Part shown: positions 57,138 to 64,000 of the stretch, in pieces | How the letters are laid out: every line of letters begins with the position of its first letter | Numbering within the stretch: the stretch's first letter is position 1 | Assembly (NCBI RefSeq): GCF_004331075.1 | Contig: NZ_SJNX01000002.1 | Span: 248,001-312,000, forward strand | Direction: 5' to 3' | Length of the DNA: 64,000 nt | From: Acinetobacter brisouioides | Lineage (GTDB): Bacteria > Pseudomonadota > Gammaproteobacteria > Pseudomonadales > Moraxellaceae | The notes under the pieces: generated by a model | Databases searched by the model: none | What the model saw: the letters and a program-made list of their open reading frames with translations, nothing else | What the model was told of the DNA's origin: nothing | Position numbers and translations under genes: made by a program

Positions 57138-57823
57138 TGTCTAGTAAAAACATGACCAAAAAGCAGGTATATACGTTTTTTGAACGCCTGCGTGAACAGC
57201 GTCCTAAACCATCGACTGAGCTAAATTTTTCCTCATCATTTGAGCTGCTCATCGCGGTGATGCTCTCTGCCCAAGCCACCGATGTGAGTGTCAATAAAGC
57301 CACTGACAAACTCTTTCCTGTTGCCAGTACACCAGAACAGATTCTGGCACTCGGTTTAGAAGGCTTAAAAAGTTATATTAAAACCATCGGCTTATATAAT
57401 TCAAAAGCCGAAAATGTCATTAAAACCTGTGAGATTCTGATCGGTCAGCATAGCAGTCAAGTTCCTGACAATCGCAAAGATTTGGAAGCCTTACCTGGGG
57501 TTGGGCGAAAAACTGCGAATGTCGTGCTAAACACTGCTTTTGGGCAACCGACCATGGCAGTAGACACGCATATTTTTCGCTTAGGCAATCGCACAGGTTT
57601 AGCTGTCGGGAAAAATGTGCTTGAAGTTGAACAGCGTTTAATTAAAGTCATTCCAGAAGAATTTATGTTAGATGCCCATCACTGGCTGATTTTGCATGGA
57701 CGTTACTGCTGTATTGCACGTAAACCCAAATGTGCCGAATGCGTGGTTTCAGATGTCTGTAATTGGAGAGACCGCTTTGATTTCGGTGCAGTAAAACCTG
57801 AAAAGTCTAAAGCAGAAGACTAA
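57137..57823 (+). CDS. nth: Endonuclease III
   Basis: Nth is a DNA glycosylase/AP lyase that removes oxidised pyrimidines. The 228-residue protein has the HhH motif LEALPGVGRKTANVVLN with catalytic Lys, the catalytic Asp region AVDTHIFRLGNR, and the 4Fe-4S motif C-x6-C-x2-C-x5-C (CCIARKPKCAECVVSDVC). Its start overlaps the rnfB-like stop as TAATG, so translation is coupled. The order rnfB-nth is retained from the larger rnf/rsx operon. Confidence 0.96.
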   Translation: MSSKNMTKKQVYTFFERLREQRPKPSTELNFSSSFELLIAVMLSAQATDVSVNKATDKLFPVASTPEQILALGLEGLKSYIKTIGLYNSKAENVIKTCEILIGQHSSQVPDNRKDLEALPGVGRKTANVVLNTAFGQPTMAVDTHIFRLGNRTGLAVGKNVLEVEQRLIKVIPEEFMLDAHHWLILHGRYCCIARKPKCAECVVSDVCNWRDRFDFGAVKPEKSKAED

Positions 57824-57911
57824 TTTAATAGGACTGAAGTTCCTGCTAAAACGGCGTCAATCACTTTTAAAAAGCAATTTTGGCCAACTCACATCATTTG
57901 CTATGCTTCAA

Positions 57912-58088
57912 TTAGCGTTTCTTTTTAGAATGAACCAATGGTTTGGTTGACTGAGGTTTATCTTGAGATTTAGGCATTGGTTTATGCTGCTTCACTGTAT
58001 CATTCAGCAGTTTTTTGCTTTGCAAAATCAGAAAGATTAAAGCAGCTAAACTCAAAACAATCAGTAAAATCAGTGCCAATTTCAACAT
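57912..58088 (-). CDS. 58-residue single-pass membrane protein
   Basis: A short gene encodes one membrane helix (LALILLIVLSLAALIFLIL, residues about 4-22) and a very basic Lys/Pro/Ser-rich tail ending SKKKR. The ATG at 58088 has a good ribosome site (AAGG, 6 nt upstream) and follows the adk terminator by 25 bp, so it has its own or a read-through transcript. N-in/C-out or the reverse topology cannot be told. It is a small protein of unknown function that sits between nth and adk. Confidence 0.65.
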   Translation of the reverse strand: MLKLALILLIVLSLAALIFLILQSKKLLNDTVKQHKPMPKSQDKPQSTKPLVHSKKKR

Positions 58089-58106
58089 ATTGAGCCTTTT
58101 CCAGCA

Positions 58107-58139
58107 TAAAAAAAGAGCCCTACTATGAATGAGGGCTCT
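58107..58139 (-). terminator. Intrinsic terminator of adk
   Basis: The stem AGAGCCCT / AGGGCTCT with a 10-nt loop and seven Ts on the minus strand lies 18 nt after the adk stop codon. Confidence 0.85.
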
Positions 58140-58156
58140 TCACATGTCAAAGTCGA

Positions 58157-58816
<660 letters not shown>

Positions 58817-58890
58817 CTAATAAATCCTCATCTAAAATAAAAACAGTCTTAACCCGTCCAGAAAGTTTAACCTTCTGAAAGTGCTAAGTA

Positions 58891-60207
58891 TTATAAAAAA
58901 GCAACAAACAAATGTATTGTACCAGCAATAAAGCCAGTCACCCCCCCCAATACAATCAAAATCCACTCATCCTCTTTAAACGCGGGACGTAACAAATTTT
59001 GAAATTCGTTTGGAGTTAACTCACGAATACGGTCTCGAAACATTTGAAATATTTTGCGTGCACGACTCGCATTAAATGCGGGATCGCTTACAGGTACCAT
59101 CGTAATTTCAATTGAGCGGTCAATCAAGTCTGTTTTTAACTTCGCGTACTCTCTTAGTCCTAAAGACAATTGTAATGTAGTACGTACCAGTGGCGTATCC
59201 ATGATCTGATTAACATGCTGTTTGACAATACGTCGAGTTTTTTCCTTGTGATGACCATACATCATTTCGCTCATGATGGTTTTTAAAGTAATTAACTCTT
59301 CAGTCACCACTTTAGCAAAGACGTCGGATACTTCCTCTTGACGCTTCATAAAAGCACCCTGAATGTTATACGTGCCAATACGAGGAATTACAGGCACAAT
59401 CCAAGGAAACTGGTGGTTCTGGGTACGTCTAAAAAACTGGGGGTAGCGAACATAGTGCGGATACATCGGATTAAAGACCATCCAGATTGCAATCCAGTTG
59501 GTCAGAAAACCCCAAATCGAGGCCCAAAAAGGAACGGTCCAATGCCAAGGCACTAAAAACCAGACAATCATCTGAAATAGACCAAAGACACAGCCAATCA
59601 GTGCACTAATATGCCAGATAAAATTAATCTCTTTTTGTCCGACTTTAAGAAACATCCGCACCATAAGTTTGCGATCCGCTTCCATTTGGCGAACCACCAT
59701 TTCTCGCATATCTACCAGCGATTCAACCTTGTAGGTCAATTCAGTGACCAAATGCTCAAGTACGGCAGGTAACTGTTTATGCGCCTGATCATAAATACGG
59801 CGGCGAATTGAATAAGGAATATTTTCCCAAAGCACAGGATTACGCTCAAGCATAATTTCGTCAATTAGGTTTTCCAGTTCGTGGTTGACCTGTTCCCCAA
59901 TGACCTTTGCCATTTCTTCAGGGTCCATCGCCTCAAGAAACTCACTCAGAGAACCAATTTTCCTGAGGGTATTATCAGTAATAATTCCTGAAATACGTCC
60001 AGCTTTACGTGGCACAATACCCTGCCAGCCCACTGGCAGATTGCCAATATGGAAACCCCAAAACTGGATTGGATAGAACACCATTTTCAATGCCATCCAT
60101 ACATGTGCCCATGTTACAAATGCAGTCACCGGGATAATACTTATTATCGCCCAGTGATCCGGACGATGCATAAAAACTTGCCACAAATGACTAATAAATT
60201 CGAACAT
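58891..60207 (-). CDS. DUF445 family membrane protein
   Basis: The 438-residue protein matches DUF445: an N-terminal membrane helix, ALKMVFYPIQFWG, GWQGIVPRKAGRISGII, and repeats of amphipathic helices (LSEFLEAMDPEEMAKVIGEQV), with two central membrane segments (about 195-250) and a final one (WILIVLGGVTGFIAGTIHLF). The function of the family is unknown; it may be a membrane-organising protein. It is a single gene between adk and mrdA, with opposite orientation to mrdA. Confidence 0.8.
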   Translation of the reverse strand: MFEFISHLWQVFMHRPDHWAIISIIPVTAFVTWAHVWMALKMVFYPIQFWGFHIGNLPVGWQGIVPRKAGRISGIITDNTLRKIGSLSEFLEAMDPEEMAKVIGEQVNHELENLIDEIMLERNPVLWENIPYSIRRRIYDQAHKQLPAVLEHLVTELTYKVESLVDMREMVVRQMEADRKLMVRMFLKVGQKEINFIWHISALIGCVFGLFQMIVWFLVPWHWTVPFWASIWGFLTNWIAIWMVFNPMYPHYVRYPQFFRRTQNHQFPWIVPVIPRIGTYNIQGAFMKRQEEVSDVFAKVVTEELITLKTIMSEMMYGHHKEKTRRIVKQHVNQIMDTPLVRTTLQLSLGLREYAKLKTDLIDRSIEITMVPVSDPAFNASRARKIFQMFRDRIRELTPNEFQNLLRPAFKEDEWILIVLGGVTGFIAGTIHLFVAFL

Positions 60208-60522
60208 GAATGCTCTCGTACGCTATAACTTCAGGTGTTCAATAGAGAAAGGCTATTTTGAACGAATACAATTGCTTAAAATATACCAAATTTGTAAGAC
60301 TGAGATTTGACTGCTTTACAAGGATGATTTTTTAATGTTGTTCTGTGCTGCACTGTAGCAGATTTTCACTATTCACTGTAGCAACATTGAGCAAAAAATT
60401 GCTGTCAAATCAGCCAAACTACAAGTTTTACACAGAATGAGTAAAATACTTGCGACTTTCATTCTCATGTTGAGTTAAAATAATCCGCCTTTATTCTCCC
60501 ATGGCTCATTGACGACACGAAT
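60208..60522. other. Divergent promoter region upstream of mrdA
   Basis: The 315-bp region has two CACTGTAGCA direct repeats (60351-60360 and 60374-60383), start to start 23 bp, about two helical turns. The rest is AT-rich and I see no gene. Confidence 0.4.
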
Positions 60523-62544
60523 ATGAAGCAGCATCTTCCCTTAAAGAATGTTCAAGAAGAAAAACGCCTTTTTCGTAGTCGCATTTTCATCGCCATAGGT
60601 TTGGTGTTTTTATGCTTCGGGACGTTGATTGCCCGTTATATTTATTTGCAGATTTTTCATTACCAAGAATTTCAGACTGCTTCTGACAATAATCGAATTC
60701 GCTTACAACCGCTTCCTCCTGCACGTGGTTATATTTATGACCGCAACGGTATTTTGCTTGCTGACAACTACCCCGTTTTTACTGCAACACTCAGTAAAGC
60801 CGATATTGAAGACATTGATGGTACAGTCAAACAACTGATTCCAATTTTGAACCTGAATCAAGACGATATTGAACGCTTTGACAGCCGGATTAAAACTGCC
60901 AAAAAAACTGAACGGGTGGCGCTAAAACTAAATCTGAATGAGACTGAAATTGCGAAATTCAGCGAGGTTAAATACCAGTTTCCTGGCGTAAATATTGAAA
61001 CGCAAATGACACGCTACTATCCGTATGGAGAACTGTTTGCGCATGTGATTGGCTATGTCGGACGAATTAACGACCGAGAACTAAAAAACATCAACAAAGA
61101 TGTCTACGCAGGCACCAACCTGATCGGTAAAATCGGGATTGAAAAATCTTATGAAGATTTACTGCATGGTATTCCGGGCAATGAATCGGTTGAAGCCGAT
61201 GCACACGGTAATGTCCTGCGCCATTTAGGACGTAAAGACCCTGTTCGTGGTAATGACCTGTATTTGTCGATTGATTATGGTCTGCAAATGGTTGCTTCTG
61301 AGCAACTGGCAGGTCGCCGTGGCGCAATCGTGGCGATGGATCCGCATACTGGGGAAATTTTGGCAATGGTGTCTAGCCCGAGCTTCAACCCCAATTTGTT
61401 CGTATCAGGGATCAGTTCAAAAGATTATGTTGCCCTGCGTGACAACCTTGATCAGCCTCTTTATAACCGTTCTTTACAGGGGGTTTATCCGCCTGGTTCA
61501 ACCATTAAACCTGTTGAAGGTTTAGGTGGGATTAATTATGGTGTGATTGACTGGTCAACTGCCATTAATGACCCAGGTTATTTCCATTTACCTGGTGACT
61601 CACATAAATTCCGTGACTGGAAGAAAAATGGACACGGTGTTGTCGATCTAAACAAAGCCATTCAAGAATCGTGTGACACTTATTTTTATATCCTGTCGAG
61701 CCAGATGGGTATTGACCGCATGAATTCATGGATGCGCCAGTTTGGTTTTGGGGAAAAAACAGGCGTTGACCTGCCCAATGAAAGTACTGGTCTATACCCA
61801 AACCCAGAGTGGAAACTGCGCACCCGTAAGGCGAAATGGCTCAAGGGTGAAACTATTTCGGTGAGTATTGGGCAAGGGGCATTTACCGCAACGCCAATTC
61901 AGTTGGCAATGGCAACCTCGATTGTCTCCAATCACGGTTTTCACCTTATCCCGCATGTGGTCAGCAATACTCGCGGTGCAAAACCGTTCCCCGTGCGTAA
62001 TGCTCCTGATGGTCGCGTACAATTTAAAGGAACTGATGAGGACTGGGGGAAAATGCGTGATGCCATGGTCAATGTAATTAACTCAGGTACAGGACGTGGT
62101 ATTCGTACCAATGCATATCAAATTGCAGGTAAAACAGGGACAGCACAGGTTAAAAGTATTGCACAAGGTAAAAAATATAATGAAGCTTCACTGACTGACC
62201 GTCAGCTTGACCATGGTTTATTTGTGGGCTTTGCACCAGCGGACAACCCACAAATTGCAATCGCAGTCATTTTGGAAAATGGTCGGCACGGGGGTGCAGC
62301 AGCACAATTGGCACGCCCTGTGTTTGATTACTGGATGGTACAACGCAAAACCAACCCGCTTCGCCCAACGACACATCAAATTACAGGTAGCCTGATGACC
62401 GCGGGAATTCAGCCAAGCCAATTGCCAAGTGGGCAAAGCATTTTACAGGCTGACCCAAATGCGATTCCAAAAAAACAAAAACCGCAACAAGAGCAAAAAC
62501 CTAAACCTGCGGCAGCTACACAACCAGTAGATATTACGGAATAA
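60523..62544 (+). CDS. mrdA: Penicillin-binding protein 2 (elongasome transpeptidase)
   Basis: PBP2 cross-links peptidoglycan during rod elongation with RodA. The 673-residue protein has an N-terminal membrane helix (about 20-43), the class B dimerisation region, and the motifs STIK (326-329), SCD (383-385) and KTGT (537-540). The C-terminus is Pro/Gln/Lys-rich and extended compared with the E. coli enzyme. No rodA follows; rsmD is only 2 bp downstream and probably co-transcribed. Confidence 0.96.
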   Translation: MKQHLPLKNVQEEKRLFRSRIFIAIGLVFLCFGTLIARYIYLQIFHYQEFQTASDNNRIRLQPLPPARGYIYDRNGILLADNYPVFTATLSKADIEDIDGTVKQLIPILNLNQDDIERFDSRIKTAKKTERVALKLNLNETEIAKFSEVKYQFPGVNIETQMTRYYPYGELFAHVIGYVGRINDRELKNINKDVYAGTNLIGKIGIEKSYEDLLHGIPGNESVEADAHGNVLRHLGRKDPVRGNDLYLSIDYGLQMVASEQLAGRRGAIVAMDPHTGEILAMVSSPSFNPNLFVSGISSKDYVALRDNLDQPLYNRSLQGVYPPGSTIKPVEGLGGINYGVIDWSTAINDPGYFHLPGDSHKFRDWKKNGHGVVDLNKAIQESCDTYFYILSSQMGIDRMNSWMRQFGFGEKTGVDLPNESTGLYPNPEWKLRTRKAKWLKGETISVSIGQGAFTATPIQLAMATSIVSNHGFHLIPHVVSNTRGAKPFPVRNAPDGRVQFKGTDEDWGKMRDAMVNVINSGTGRGIRTNAYQIAGKTGTAQVKSIAQGKKYNEASLTDRQLDHGLFVGFAPADNPQIAIAVILENGRHGGAAAQLARPVFDYWMVQRKTNPLRPTTHQITGSLMTAGIQPSQLPSGQSILQADPNAIPKKQKPQQEQKPKPAAATQPVDITE

Positions 62545-62546
62545 GC

Positions 62547-63098
62547 ATGAAAAATCAGTTACGTATTATTGGTGGACAGTGGAAACGACGTCAATTGAGT
62601 TTTGCTTCGATTGAGGGTTTACGCCCCACCCCAGACCGTGTGCGTGAAACCTTGTTTAACTGGTTGATGTGGGATATTCAAAATGCAGTCGTGCTAGATG
62701 TTTGCACGGGCTCAGGAGCACTCGGGTTTGAAGCCCTGTCACGTGGCGCAGCGCAAGTGGTGATGATTGAGCCTGATCGCAGCCAAGCCAAATTTCTCAA
62801 AGACAACATCCAGTTGCTCAAAGCTGAAAATTGTCAACTTTATAACAGTACAGCAGAAAATGTTTTACCAAAGCTAAATCAAGAATTTGATCTAATTTTT
62901 CTAGACCCGCCGTATAGCCTAGATTTGTGGCAAAACTTGGCAGAACTTGCTGATTTGCATCTAAAAAATCAAGGATTGATTTATGTTGAAGCTGATCGAG
63001 CGCTGAACAGTCTAAAATTACCTGTCACATGGCAGCTCCTGAAACAAACCAAAGCAGGTCAGGTTCAGGCTGGTTTATTCCAAAAACAGCTTTCATAA
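62547..63098 (+). CDS. rsmD: 16S rRNA (guanine-N2)-methyltransferase RsmD
   Basis: RsmD methylates G966 of 16S rRNA (E. coli numbering). The 183-residue protein begins KNQLRIIGGQWKRRQLSF, has LRPTPDRVRETLFNWL and the SAM loop VLDVCTGSGALGFEALSRGA, and the catalytic FLDPPY motif. It lies immediately after mrdA. Confidence 0.95.
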   Translation: MKNQLRIIGGQWKRRQLSFASIEGLRPTPDRVRETLFNWLMWDIQNAVVLDVCTGSGALGFEALSRGAAQVVMIEPDRSQAKFLKDNIQLLKAENCQLYNSTAENVLPKLNQEFDLIFLDPPYSLDLWQNLAELADLHLKNQGLIYVEADRALNSLKLPVTWQLLKQTKAGQVQAGLFQKQLS

Positions 63099-63365
63099 CA
63101 GTTCAATAGTTTCCTCCTGATCAGATGGGTCATCACGGCGTAAATCTTCCGCATAAACTGGTTCACGTCGTGTATGTTGTGGTTCATGCTCACGTCCATC
63201 ATCGTCATGAAAACTATTGTCAACATGTAAAAGTTTCGGCTTGAACGGTTCAGATACAAGATTGAGCTGTCTGGGTAATACTGCATGTGAGTGTGGCACC
63301 ATACAGCCATTTAAAGTCACCAAGCACATCAGCAAGGCTGCGATTAAGCCAAAGACACCTGACAT
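63093..63365 (-). CDS. Putative lipoprotein of unknown function
   Basis: From the ATG at 63365 the protein is 90 residues, with a hydrophobic signal segment and a lipobox-like LNGC (Cys near 21). The mature tail is rich in Asp, Glu, Arg and His (HDDDGREHEP, DDPSDQEETIELL). A TTG at 63395 gives a longer frame. Its 5' side lies directly at the break of the truncated ureJ, so the gene may have lost its original start or promoter. Its 3' end overlaps the end of rsmD by 6 bp. Confidence 0.55.
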   Translation of the reverse strand: MSGVFGLIAALLMCLVTLNGCMVPHSHAVLPRQLNLVSEPFKPKLLHVDNSFHDDDGREHEPQHTRREPVYAEDLRRDDPSDQEETIELL

Positions 63366-63378
63366 TTGCCACTGGTGC

Positions 63379-63561
63379 TTACTTTTCCAAAGCAATACGC
63401 CTAAAACCTGTTGCCATGAACATGTGATCTAGTCCAGTAAATGGATGCACAAAACCACTTAAAAAACCGAGCTGTGGAAATTCATGCCCTGAATGTGCCA
63501 TTGCCAGCACAGGAAAAACACTGAGAATGAAAGCACTGCTCAATGTTTTTACAGTTTTCAT
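63379..63561 (-). pseudogene. ureJ: Truncated urease accessory gene ureJ (HupE/UreJ family)
   Basis: The predicted 60-residue product has the UreJ/HupE beginning: signal peptide ending LAMA, then HSGHEFPQLGFLSGF and VHPFTGLDHM, with the conserved metal-binding His and Asp. After GLDHM the sequence turns into an unrelated 13-residue tail (FMATGFRRIALEK) and stops. Family members have about 190 residues with six or seven membrane helices, so about two-thirds is missing. The downstream lipoprotein frame opens at the break, which indicates a deletion. The start ATG has an AGAAG ribosome site 10 bp after ureG ends. UreJ is thought to handle nickel. Confidence 0.8.
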
Positions 63562-63571
63562 GCCATTCTTC

Positions 63572-64000
63572 TTATGATTTAAATAAACCTTGTTTTTCAA
63601 TAAAACTAATAATCTCGGTTAAACCATCTTGAGTTTTCATATTGGAAAATAGAAATGGTTTATCACCACGCATGCGTTTGGCATCTTGCTCCATCACGTC
63701 TAAATTTGCACCCACCATCGGTGCCAAATCTGTTTTATTGATAATCAGCAAGTCTGACTTAGTAATGCCTGGCCCACCTTTACGCGGAATTTTCTCACCA
63801 CCAGCAACATCAATCACATATAGCGTAAGGTCAGACAATTCTGGACTAAAGGTTGCAGCTAAGTTATCCCCGCCACTTTCAATAATAATCAATTCTAAGC
63901 CATCGAATTTTTCACACAAGTCATCAATTGCTGCGAGGTTAATCGAAGCGTCTTCACGAATCGCGGTATGTGGGCAACCACCCGTTTCTACCCCGACAAT
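63572..64000 (-). CDS. ureG: Urease accessory GTPase UreG, partial
   Basis: The C-terminal 142 residues are visible and the gene continues past the right edge. They contain the urease-GTPase sequence [19 protein letters not shown] with the Cys-Pro-His nickel site, [19 protein letters not shown], and the guanine-binding INKTDLAP. UreG, with UreD and UreF, delivers nickel to urease using GTP. It shows that a urease operon lies to the right, transcribed leftwards and ending with ureG and the broken ureJ. Confidence 0.95.
   Translation of the reverse strand: MVGVETGGCPHTAIREDASINLAAIDDLCEKFDGLELIIIESGGDNLAATFSPELSDLTLYVIDVAGGEKIPRKGGPGITKSDLLIINKTDLAPMVGANLDVMEQDAKRMRGDKPFLFSNMKTQDGLTEIISFIEKQGLFKS

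Overview
The window comes from a low-GC gammaproteobacterium, almost certainly Acinetobacter. The evidence is the protein sequences (TtcA, FolD, PBP1b, PBP2, GroEL), the TyrA-AroA fusion, paired dimeric and monomeric NADP isocitrate dehydrogenases, the AT-rich intergenic DNA and a single rnfB-nth pair. The species cannot be fixed from sequence alone. It is mostly ordinary chromosomal backbone: I see no insertion sequence, prophage, integron or CRISPR array. It does hold three clearly damaged genes and a few uncharacterised loci.

Layout, left to right. 1-4.5 kb: a partial lytic transglycosylase, a cluster of DnaA-box-like 9-mers, ttcA, an SCP2-fold protein, an MltF-like transglycosylase and greB. 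4.7-7.3 kb: tRNA-Ser, a receiver-less sigma-54 activator and an outer-membrane channel preceded by a well-formed -24/-12 promoter. 7.8-10.2 kb: a possible small RNA, then groEL and groES under a sigma-32-type promoter. 10.2-16.9 kb: a phosphoesterase/lipid-kinase pair, pckG, small exported proteins and a KgtP-type transporter broken by a 1-nt deletion. 16.9-21.4 kb: methyltransferase, a structured intergenic repeat, folD, tRNA-Cys/tRNA-Leu, peptide deformylase, a PhzF-like protein and a flavin reductase. 21.4-28 kb: icd (dimeric) divergent from rluE, a DUF2971 gene, the monomeric isocitrate dehydrogenase and a decayed hydroxyisourate hydrolase gene.

28-32.4 kb holds a three-gene operon of large exported proteins with FlgT/CsgG-like features. 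It is the best candidate here for an undescribed envelope system. 32.7-48 kb: M61 protease, DacC, SlyD, photolyase, YaaA, PepD, TyrA-AroA, PheA, YbiB/TrpD2-like and NadK. 48-52.5 kb: PBP1b with an LpoP-like TPR lipoprotein, a Nudix/ThiE-like fusion and Fur-controlled hemP. 52.7-64 kb: a GspE-family ATPase, trmO, fpr, rnfB-nth, a 58-residue membrane protein, adk, a DUF445 protein, mrdA and rsmD. At the right edge lies the end of a urease operon, with a partial ureG and a truncated ureJ.

Functional themes: peptidoglycan synthesis and turnover (two transglycosylases, DacC, PBP1b plus activator, PBP2), the TCA/gluconeogenic node (two IDHs, PckG, a broken 2-oxoglutarate permease), aromatic amino-acid synthesis (PheA, TyrA-AroA) and RNA modification (TtcA, RluE, TrmO, RsmD). 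Most operons are short and closed by clear intrinsic terminators, many of them shared between convergent genes.
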